Origin: Bacteroidales bacterium
Lineage (GTDB): Bacteria > Bacteroidota > Bacteroidia > Bacteroidales > UBA932
DNA length: 64,000 nt
Assembly (NCBI GenBank): GCA_012522855.1
Contig: JAAYJQ010000017.1
Span: forward strand, 1 to 64,000
Direction: 5' to 3'
Shown here: positions 17,391 through 24,046 of the stretch, one piece after another
Numbering within the stretch: position 1 is the stretch's first letter
Layout of the letters: each line of letters begins with the position of its first letter
Program-made: the position numbers and the translations under genes
The notes under the pieces: model-generated
Told to the model about the DNA's origin: nothing
What the model saw: only the letters and a program-made list of their open reading frames with translations
The model's database searches: none

Positions 17391-19730
17391 TTACTTGAGG
17401 CTGAGTGTCTTCAATTCCCCCTGCGGGGCGAGGACATCGTTAACTTTCCAGAATTCCGGTTTGGCAAGTTTGTACTGCGCCGTCGCGCGGACATCCTGCA
17501 CATCGGCCGCAAAGCGAACCGTGTACGTCCCGGCGGCCGTCTCCCACTGTGAAGTGCCCTCGTTGAAGGAAGCAAGGGTGTATTTGTCCACAGGGATGGT
17601 CAGCGTCTGGCTCTCGCCCGGCTGGAGTTCACGCGTCTTGGCGAAGCCCTTCAGTTCGCAGGCAGGCTTCTCGAGTCCGCCGGCCGGAGCGCTCACATAG
17701 AGCTGGACGATCTCCTTGCCGGCAGCTTCACCCGTGTTCTTCACGGTCACCGTGGCGGTGAAACCGTCAGCCGTAGCCTGCACCTTGGCGTTGCTGTAGG
17801 CGAAGGTCGTGTAGCCCAGGCCGTAGCCGAACGGATAGGACACATCTTTGTCAGCCGTCGTGAAGTAGCGATACCCGACATAGATGTCTTCTTCGTAGTT
17901 CACATAGTCGACATCCTTGACCGCGGCTTGCGGCTGCTGCCCGAAGATACCGGCGAGAGGGTTCGCGGCCTGAGGACGCTGGTAGTTGTACGGGAAATTG
18001 GCGGAAGAAGGAAGGTCGAGGTAGTTGACCGGGAAGGTCATCGGAAGTTTTCCGGAAGGGTACGACTTGCCGCAAAGCACGTCCGCGATGGTATAGCCGA
18101 CTTCCTGACCGGGCGTCCACGCCAGCAGAATGGCGTCGGGAATCTGCTTCCAGGATGCGGTTTCGATCACGCCGCCGATGTTCAGCACGACGATCACCTT
18201 TTTGTCTGCCGCATGATAGACATCGGAAACCTGCTGAATCATCTGCCGCTCCTGTCCCGAAAGCGTCCAATCTCCATCGACCGCCTTTCGGTCCGCACCT
18301 TCGCCGGCATTCCGGCTGATGGTGATGATGGCGATGTCATTGGCTTGTTCAGATCGCTCGATATAACTTCTCGGGATGTCCATCTCGGCAAGAACGGAAC
18401 CGCCCAGCAAGCCCGTGCGGCCGCCCATGGCCGCGAAAGTCTTCCGGCTGTAATCGACGTAGCTGGCGTACCATTCCTTGAGGTTCTCGTAGACATTGAA
18501 GCCGGCGGCGGCGAGCCCTTCGTCAAGGCTGCGGATGTACGGCTTGTTGACATTGCCGGAACCGGTGCCGCCGGCGATCATGTCATAGGAGCCGATGCCG
18601 AAAAGCGCCACATTCTTCACGCCCTGCATGGGAAGAGCGGCCCCGTCGTTCTTGAGCAGCACCAGGCCTTCAGCCGCGCTCTTGCGAACCAGCTCAGCAT
18701 GCGCTGTGAGATCCGGCTTGTTGGAATACTTGTACTCCGCGAAACGAGGGGTGCGTACGATGTATTCCAGCATTCTGCGCACGTTGGTGTTGAGTTGTTC
18801 TTCGGAGATATTTCCTTCGCGGACCCCCGCGATGATCCGCGCCACCTCTGTCTCATTGCCGGGCTCCATCAGGTCATTTCCGGCATTGACGGCTTTTACC
18901 GTGCCTTCCTTGGCGCCCCAGTCGGTCATCACGATGCCGTTATACCCCCATTCGTCCCGAAGGACGGTGGTGAGCAAACCGCGGCTCTGCTGGGTGAATT
19001 CCCCGTTCAACTTGTTGTACGAGGACATGATGGTCCATGGATCGGCCTCTTTGACCATGATCTCGAATCCCTTCAGATAGAGTTCGCGGAGGGCGCGCCG
19101 GCTTACCCGGGAATCGGCCATGTTGCGGTTGGTCTCGGCGTTATTGGCAGCATAGTGCTTGGCGCTCACGCCGACTCCGTTGCTCTGGATGCCCTTGACA
19201 TAGGCGGCCGCCACTTTTCCGGTGAGCAGCGGATCTTCGGAAAAATACTCGAAGTTGCGGCCACAAAGCGGATTGCGGTGAAGGTTCATCCCCGGTGCCA
19301 ACAGCACGTCGACCCCGTATTCCTTGACCTCCTCTCCCATCGCGGTCGTAAATTCCTCGACGAGCGGGGTGTTCCAAGTGCTGGCCATCACGGTTCCCAC
19401 CGGAAATCCAGTGCAGTAATAGGTGTTCCGGTCGTTGGGGCGGGTCGGGCTGATGCGCAGTCCGGCAGGGCCGTCCGCAAGCACGGTCCCGGGGATGCCG
19501 AGTCTCGGAATGGCGCAGGTAGTGCCGGCCGCGCCGGGCACGAGATTCCTGATCTCCGTCGTGATGCCCGCAAGGGCCTGGCCCCGTCCGGAGCCTACGA
19601 GCAGGCTGGCCTTTTCCTCCAAGGTCATGGCATTTAACACCTCGTCGATGTTGTTTTTGTTAAGCTTGGGCTGAGCCGACATAGACGCGACACACAGCGC
19701 CCCGGCAACGTAAAGTAAGATTTTTTTCAT
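17391..19730 (-). CDS. GH3 beta-glucosidase-type enzyme, copy 2
   Basis: A 779-residue paralogue of the gene at 14881-17220, with the same signal peptide start (MKKILL-VAGALCVASM) and domain order. The nucleophile region reads GIVMTDWG near residue 270, followed by AKEGTVKAVNAG, as in copy 1. The C-terminal FN3-like domain is almost the same as in copy 1. Differences cluster around residues 50-65 and 425-460, and copy 2 carries an Ala/Gln/Pro-rich loop (PQAANPLAGIFGQQPQ) where copy 1 has a different sequence. The genes are separated by 170 bases, each with its own upstream block. Gene duplication followed by divergence in active-site loops is the simple reading. Confidence 0.93.
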   Translation of the reverse strand: MKKILLYVAGALCVASMSAQPKLNKNNIDEVLNAMTLEEKASLLVGSGRGQALAGITTEIRNLVPGAAGTTCAIPRLGIPGTVLADGPAGLRISPTRPNDRNTYYCTGFPVGTVMASTWNTPLVEEFTTAMGEEVKEYGVDVLLAPGMNLHRNPLCGRNFEYFSEDPLLTGKVAAAYVKGIQSNGVGVSAKHYAANNAETNRNMADSRVSRRALRELYLKGFEIMVKEADPWTIMSSYNKLNGEFTQQSRGLLTTVLRDEWGYNGIVMTDWGAKEGTVKAVNAGNDLMEPGNETEVARIIAGVREGNISEEQLNTNVRRMLEYIVRTPRFAEYKYSNKPDLTAHAELVRKSAAEGLVLLKNDGAALPMQGVKNVALFGIGSYDMIAGGTGSGNVNKPYIRSLDEGLAAAGFNVYENLKEWYASYVDYSRKTFAAMGGRTGLLGGSVLAEMDIPRSYIERSEQANDIAIITISRNAGEGADRKAVDGDWTLSGQERQMIQQVSDVYHAADKKVIVVLNIGGVIETASWKQIPDAILLAWTPGQEVGYTIADVLCGKSYPSGKLPMTFPVNYLDLPSSANFPYNYQRPQAANPLAGIFGQQPQAAVKDVDYVNYEEDIYVGYRYFTTADKDVSYPFGYGLGYTTFAYSNAKVQATADGFTATVTVKNTGEAAGKEIVQLYVSAPAGGLEKPACELKGFAKTRELQPGESQTLTIPVDKYTLASFNEGTSQWETAAGTYTVRFAADVQDVRATAQYKLAKPEFWKVNDVLAPQGELKTLSLK

Positions 19731-19819
19731 AAGAGTATCAGTGTTAATTAATTCGGAGAGAACTTCCTTTTCGCCAATTTACATAAAATAATCGGCGCCG
19801 GAACCGGTCCTGAAAAAGA

Positions 19820-19871
19820 ATAGAACAAAAAGACAAACAATTGGACATCCGGAAAAGCAAGAAGGAGAATC
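19820..19871. repeat. 52-bp block upstream of GH3 copy 2
   Basis: Exact copy of 17321-17372. It marks the upstream end of the duplicated unit, and it is directly followed by a scrap of GH3 coding sequence (19878-19912). Confidence 0.85.
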
Positions 19872-19877
19872 CGTCCG

Positions 19878-19912
19878 CGCGTCTTGGCAAAGCCTTTCGG
19901 TTCGCCAGACAG
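19878..19912 (-). pseudogene. Remnant of a third GH3 copy
   Basis: Starting with CGCGTCTTGGC, these 35 bases match the FN3-domain coding region of copy 2 (from about 17631) and copy 1 (from about 15121) at most positions. Its place is the position where, in the copy 1/copy 2 arrangement, the 3' end of another GH3 gene would follow the 52-bp block. It therefore looks like what is left of a third tandem copy after a deletion. Short length limits certainty. Confidence 0.55.
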
Positions 19913-19943
19913 TCATGACGGGAATAGGGGGATTTATCCTCTT

Positions 19944-20576
19944 TCAAGATGCGTGCTCCCGCAGCCAGGCAGCCATGGCGCGGAGGGCCTTGCCGCGATG
20001 GGAAATCTCGTTTTTCTGCTCTTCCGAGATGTCGGCGGCAGTCAGACCGGGATATTCGTCGGGCACAAAAACCGGATCGTAGCCGAAGCCTCCGTTCCCG
20101 GATTTCCGCAGAGCGATCTTTCCCTCCATCGTTCCTTCAAAGACATGAACCTGATCGCGCAGAATCAAGGTGACGACACTGCGGAAACGCGCGCGACGAG
20201 TCGCATGCGGGGTCGCGATACCGTATTCCCGTGCCATTGAGGCCTCGTTTTCGGCATGACTCATCTCCTGAAGCAGTTTGTCCATGTTGTCGTCGAAATC
20301 CTTCGACGAGCCCGCGTAACGGGCAGTATGCACGCCGGGGCCCCCGCCCAGAATGTCCACCTCCAGACCGGTGTCGTCGGCAAAGCAGTCACAGCCTGTG
20401 CGTGAATGAATATAGACAACTTTTTGAAGCGAGTTTTCTTCCAGCGTTTCCCCCGTTTCGGGAATGTCCTCCATGATTCCCAGATCAGTGGGAGTCAACA
20501 GTTCGAAGCCTTCGCCGAGAATTTCCTGCGCTTCGCGCAATTTACCTTTGTTGGCCGTTGCAAACACGATTTTCAT
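19944..20576 (-). CDS. rdgB: dITP/XTP pyrophosphatase (non-canonical purine NTPase)
   Basis: A 210-residue enzyme of the Ham1/RdgB family, which hydrolyses dITP, ITP and XTP to monophosphates to keep deaminated purines out of DNA. The start at 20576 gives the family N-terminus MKIVFATANKGKLREAQEIL. Further motifs are DDTGLEVDILGGGPGVHTARYAG, FGYDPVFVPDE and ISHRGKALRAM. The frame is open 96 bases further upstream, but that part overlaps the promoter of the divergent protease gene and is not conserved. Confidence 0.95.
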   Translation of the reverse strand: MKIVFATANKGKLREAQEILGEGFELLTPTDLGIMEDIPETGETLEENSLQKVVYIHSRTGCDCFADDTGLEVDILGGGPGVHTARYAGSSKDFDDNMDKLLQEMSHAENEASMAREYGIATPHATRRARFRSVVTLILRDQVHVFEGTMEGKIALRKSGNGGFGYDPVFVPDEYPGLTAADISEEQKNEISHRGKALRAMAAWLREHAS

Positions 20577-20597
20577 GTTGCAAATATAGAAAATTCT

Positions 20598-20605
20598 TAC
20601 CTTTG
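20598..20605 (+). promoter_or_regulatory. -7 box of the S41 protease gene
   Basis: TACCTTTG is a perfect TAnnTTTG match, with GTTG 17 bases upstream as a -33 candidate. It lies in the 81-base gap between the divergent rdgB and S41 protease genes and would give a leader of about 45 bases. Confidence 0.6.
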
Positions 20606-20657
20606 TTATTTGGCATGGCTGTTGCGCCGACAAGTCATCCGAACGAACAAGAAGCAT

Positions 20658-22331
20658 ATGAAAATCAAACACCTCATAGCGGCCATCCTGGCCATGGCCA
20701 TCGCCACCGGGGCCTCGGCCCAGTCAAGCGCTTTTAAACTCGGCAAATGGACGGAGATCCACAACGCCCTCCTCAAGGAGCTCAACCGCTCCTATGTGGA
20801 TTCTCTTCCGATCGACCGGATCGAACGGGTCGGTATTGACGCCATGCTGCGGGATCTGGATCCGTACACGGTCTATATTCCGGAAGAGGAGAACGAAGAC
20901 CTCCAGATGATGATCAACAGGACCTACGGCGGCGTGGGAGCCGTGATTTACAAGCCGGATAAAGAGGGGAATGTCATCATCACGGAGCCCTATGCCGGAT
21001 CGCCCGCCGCCAAAGCCGGGCTCGTCTGCGGAGACGAAATCCTCGCCATCGACGGCCTTTCCACCCACGGGCTGACCAGCCAGGAAGGCTCGGATAAGAT
21101 GCGGGGGAAACCCGGTACGACCGTTACGCTGCAGGTGCTGAAACTCCGATCGAAAGACACGGTCGATGTCCCCATCGTCCGGGAACGGATCCATCTTCCG
21201 GACGTTGAATACGTCGGCATGCTGAACGACACCACGGGGTACATCTTGCAGACAGGCTTCACGGACAATGTATCCACCGATGTCAAAAACGCCTTTCTCC
21301 GGCTGAAAGCACAGGGCATGAAGAAGTTGGTGCTGGACCTCCGGGGCAACGGAGGCGGACTCCTCGACGAAGCTGTGAACATCGTGGGCATGTTCGTTCC
21401 GAAGGGTTCACTGGTCGTTTCTCAAAAGGGAATCGCCAACGGTTCCAGTTCCGAAATGAGAACCGACACGGAACCCCTCGACATGAAGATTCCGATCGTC
21501 GTGCTGGTGGATTCCGGTTCCGCTTCCGCATCAGAAATCGTTTCGGGGGCCCTTCAGGACATGGATCGCGCCACGGTCATGGGGGAAAGGACTTTCGGAA
21601 AGGGGCTTGTTCAAACCATTCGTCCGCTTCCGTACAACGGCCAGTTGAAGATCACCACCGCCAAATACTACACCCCTTCCGGTCGCTGCGTGCAGGCCAT
21701 CGACTACGCGCGCCGCAACGAAGACGGGAGCGTCGGGCATATTCCCGACTCCCTGACCCACGAATTCAAGACGGCACATGGGCGAACCGTCCGGGACGGA
21801 GGCGGAATTACTCCGGATTTCGTCGTCAAGGGACGCGACTACAGCCGCCTGACCTATTCCCTCGTCATGAACGGGATCGTCGACCAGTATGCGCTGACCT
21901 ATGTCCGGGAGCATCCCGAAATCAAGCCGATCGTGGGCGGACGGCCGCTTACGGATGCGGAACTCGCCGCGCGGAAAACGGCGGGACAGGAATTCTTCTT
22001 CTCGGATGCTGAATATGCGGATTTTGTAGCGTTCGCCAAAACCAAAGAGTTCGACTACCGCTCCTCCGCCCGCACCCTCTTCGATCAGATGAAGCGGGAA
22101 CTGGAGAAGGACGGACTCACGGACAATATGTCCGGTGAACTGGACGCCCTGCAGAAAGCGTTGGAAATGGACAAGGAAACCTTCTTGAATCTCAAGAAGA
22201 ACGAGATCATCCCCTTCATCGAGGAAGAAATCGCTGTCCGGTACTACTTCCAAGAAGCCGGCATCCAAGTCCGCCTCCGCTACGACGATCAGCTCCGCGA
22301 AGCCCTCGGGAAACCCCTCATCAGCTACTGA
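20658..22331 (+). CDS. S41-family C-terminal processing peptidase (CtpA-like)
   Basis: A 557-residue periplasmic protease with a signal peptide ending near ASAQ (residue 22). It has a PDZ domain (about 85-165, with GSPAAKAGLVCGDEILAIDG) and the S41 catalytic domain with LDLRGNGGGLLDEAV, the serine motif DSGSASASEIVSG (about 286-297) and the catalytic lysine in TFGKGLVQT (Lys315). The C-terminal 150 residues are helical. Such enzymes cut the C-termini of exported proteins. The start at 20658 (MKIKHLIAAI) gives the signal peptide; the longer frame upstream is antisense to rdgB. The TGA stop is the first part of a tandem repeat. Confidence 0.92.
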   Translation: MKIKHLIAAILAMAIATGASAQSSAFKLGKWTEIHNALLKELNRSYVDSLPIDRIERVGIDAMLRDLDPYTVYIPEEENEDLQMMINRTYGGVGAVIYKPDKEGNVIITEPYAGSPAAKAGLVCGDEILAIDGLSTHGLTSQEGSDKMRGKPGTTVTLQVLKLRSKDTVDVPIVRERIHLPDVEYVGMLNDTTGYILQTGFTDNVSTDVKNAFLRLKAQGMKKLVLDLRGNGGGLLDEAVNIVGMFVPKGSLVVSQKGIANGSSSEMRTDTEPLDMKIPIVVLVDSGSASASEIVSGALQDMDRATVMGERTFGKGLVQTIRPLPYNGQLKITTAKYYTPSGRCVQAIDYARRNEDGSVGHIPDSLTHEFKTAHGRTVRDGGGITPDFVVKGRDYSRLTYSLVMNGIVDQYALTYVREHPEIKPIVGGRPLTDAELAARKTAGQEFFFSDAEYADFVAFAKTKEFDYRSSARTLFDQMKRELEKDGLTDNMSGELDALQKALEMDKETFLNLKKNEIIPFIEEEIAVRYYFQEAGIQVRLRYDDQLREALGKPLISY

Positions 22332-22484
22332 TCCGCCGGGCACCCAGTGCAGAGCGGGGTTTGATCCGCCGGGCACTCGACAAGGGCGAGCGAGGTTTGA
22401 TCCGCCGGGCACTCGGCAAGGGCAGGTTTAATCCGCCGGGCACTCGGCAAGGGCGAGCGAGGTTTAATCCGCCGGGCATCATTG
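22329..22484. repeat. Degenerate 31-36-bp tandem repeats after the protease gene
   Basis: Units start at 22329, 22362, 22398, 22429 and 22465, each with T(G/A)ATCCGCCGGGCA followed by a CTCGGCAAGGGCGAGCGAGG-like part of variable length. The first unit includes the stop codon of the S41 protease, the same arrangement as at 346. Open frames across these repeats are artefacts of repetition. Bases 22485-22525 are pyrimidine-rich with no gene. Confidence 0.85.
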
Positions 22485-22525
22485 CATCGGCGGGTGTCCC
22501 CTCAATGCCGCCCTCCCCCTCCCCC

Positions 22526-22683
22526 TTGCCCGGTGCTGCTTTTGAGTGGAGCAGCGGGCATAGCGTGTCGGAAGTCAACATATTCATAATGAATATATTA
22601 ACACAATATTCGCCCTTCCCGGTACTCCACTCAAAAGCAGCGCCGGGCAACTCCGTACTCCACTCAAAAGCAGCACCGGGCAA
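22526..22683. repeat. REP-like palindromic element (left of the RAYT gene)
   Basis: A 26-bp arm starting TTGCCCGGTGCTGCTTTTGA (22526-22551) is followed by two inverted copies, 22625-22650 (one mismatch) and 22658-22683 (exact reverse complement). Between them lies an AT-rich palindromic core, ACATATTCATAATGAATATA. The same arms and core recur at 23858-23980 on the other side of the RAYT gene. This is the layout of REP/REPIN sequences that RAYT enzymes bind and cut. Confidence 0.8.
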
Positions 22684-22745
22684 CTCCGAAGCAGAAACCA
22701 CAGAACGGCGGAAACAACTGCGGGCGCGAGAATAGCAATGGACGA

Positions 22746-23657
22746 TCAGAAGTCTTCCACTTCTTGGAAGCGCTTCCTTTCGATCGCAGAAAAATATTCA
22801 GCGATCGGTCCGGGCAACATCTCGAGCACGCGAGCCGCTTTTTTTGCAGAGATATGCAGCGTTTCCTTCAGGATTCCTGCCAGCCGGAACCGCTCTTCCA
22901 TGGACAATTTGGGGATGTCGTCCTTCCCGAACGACTCGTTCGCCAGCTTCCGGGCTTCGCGCCTCATCGATGCGATGGTGAATTTCATTTCTTTCCGGTC
23001 CGCCGCGATTTCCGAATCGAAGAGGCTCTCTACTTTCTTGTTGAGATAGAAGTTCAAGCGGCCTGGCGTGCCGAACAAGTTGTTGACAAACCGGTAATTT
23101 ATATACCCAGCCATCTTGATGAAGCCCTCCCTGTCGAGAATGAGATCCGGATCGGGAATGCTGTGGGTTTTCAAGATTTTCCGCAATGCAAGCCTGCTGA
23201 ACGTGGCGATCTTTTTCCCTGCAAGATCTTGATGGTGATTGAAATACACTCCGGCCGAACACCAAGGATACTGATTCGGGCTGTACACCAGTCCTGCCAC
23301 AACCGGATTTCTGAGCACGTAAGCCAGACAGTCTTTCACATTTTCCAAGTCCTTCAAAGGCTTCACCTGCACATTCACCCTTCTCATCGCTTTCCGATAA
23401 TCATCGTAATTCTTCAGCCTGAATGCCGCCCGCTGCTTGAATCTGGCAATGAACAACCGGCAGTTGTCAACCGTTCCGAACAGCACAAAATGGACATGGG
23501 ACTCCATTAGACAGAAACCGATCACCACCACGCCGAACAGAGCTGCGAGGATGGGAATGTCATTCATTCCCAGCCGGAAATATTCATTCGACGGAAACAG
23601 GATTCTGTCCTTCAACGCCGTCCCGTCCGAGAACGCATGGCAAAACTTCTCTTTCAT
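22746..23657 (-). CDS. REP-associated tyrosine transposase (RAYT, Y1/HUH family)
   Basis: A 303-residue protein with the Y1-transposase fold. The HUH metal-binding motif is ESHVHFVLF (His54, His56), and the region CLAYVLRNPVVAGLV carries the likely nucleophile Tyr113 followed by the NPV-AGLV signature typical of RAYT proteins and then QYPWCS. A C-terminal helical domain of about 150 residues follows. RAYTs are single-copy, domesticated relatives of IS200/IS605 transposases that maintain or mobilise REP palindromes. REP-like elements flank this gene on both sides, which supports the call. A run of nine G and six A bases lies just before the ATG. Confidence 0.85.
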   Translation of the reverse strand: MKEKFCHAFSDGTALKDRILFPSNEYFRLGMNDIPILAALFGVVVIGFCLMESHVHFVLFGTVDNCRLFIARFKQRAAFRLKNYDDYRKAMRRVNVQVKPLKDLENVKDCLAYVLRNPVVAGLVYSPNQYPWCSAGVYFNHHQDLAGKKIATFSRLALRKILKTHSIPDPDLILDREGFIKMAGYINYRFVNNLFGTPGRLNFYLNKKVESLFDSEIAADRKEMKFTIASMRREARKLANESFGKDDIPKLSMEERFRLAGILKETLHISAKKAARVLEMLPGPIAEYFSAIERKRFQEVEDF

Positions 23658-23675
23658 CCTCCCCCCCCCTTTTTT
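23658..23675 (-). promoter_or_regulatory. G9/A6 homopolymer tract before the RAYT start
   Basis: On the minus strand six A are followed by nine G, then AGG and the ATG at 23657. The G-run together with AGG forms an extended purine-rich ribosome-binding-like site, which is rare in Bacteroidetes. Tracts of this length can slip during replication, so the spacing to the start codon could vary between cells. Confidence 0.45.
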
Positions 23676-23857
23676 GCAAAATAAATGAATATTCTAACCG
23701 GAAGCGATGCGTTGTGGGGGTATGGAGAAAAATTCTTTCGGTTTCTTTATGAAATTTCTCTTTTTGTGAATATTTCCGGCACCGCTTTTCCCGCGCACGA
23801 TGCTGACCCCCTGGGGCCCACCATATAATGGCTCTATAATGCTCTATAATGCCCTCC

Positions 23858-23980
23858 TTGCCCGGTGCTGCTTTTGGGTGAAGTAGCGGGCATGATGTAT
23901 CGGACATCAACATATTCATTATGAATATATTAACTCAATGAAAAGCATTCCCGGTGCTACATTCAAAAGCAGCACCGGGA
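23858..23980. repeat. REP-like palindromic element (right of the RAYT gene)
   Basis: The forward arm begins at 23858 (TTGCCCGGTGCTGCTTTTGG) and the inverted arm is at 23956-23980. The AT-rich core at 23909-23931 differs from the left element by a single base in the centre (TTCATTATGAA in place of TTCATAATGAA). Just left of it, 23822-23852 has short repeats of CTCTATAATG. Bases 23676-23821 hold no gene I can support. Confidence 0.8.
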
Positions 23981-24034
23981 AGAGAGGCAGTAGGGACACC
24001 CGGGAAGAGAGGCAGTAGGGACACCCGGGAAGAG
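23974..24034. repeat. 25-bp tandem repeat next to the RNase R stop
   Basis: The unit CCGGGAAGAGAGGCAGTAGG plus GACAC occurs twice in full and once in part, starting within the right arm of the REP-like element. The array ends about 12 bases before the stop codon of rnr (24047). Confidence 0.8.
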
Positions 24035-24046
24035 AAAGGCAGGGGC

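Noticed and set aside
22321..22735. Small proteins read from the REP and tandem-repeat region
   Set aside because: The translations repeat short units such as LPGAAFEWS that come from the palindromic DNA itself. No start context or family supports them.
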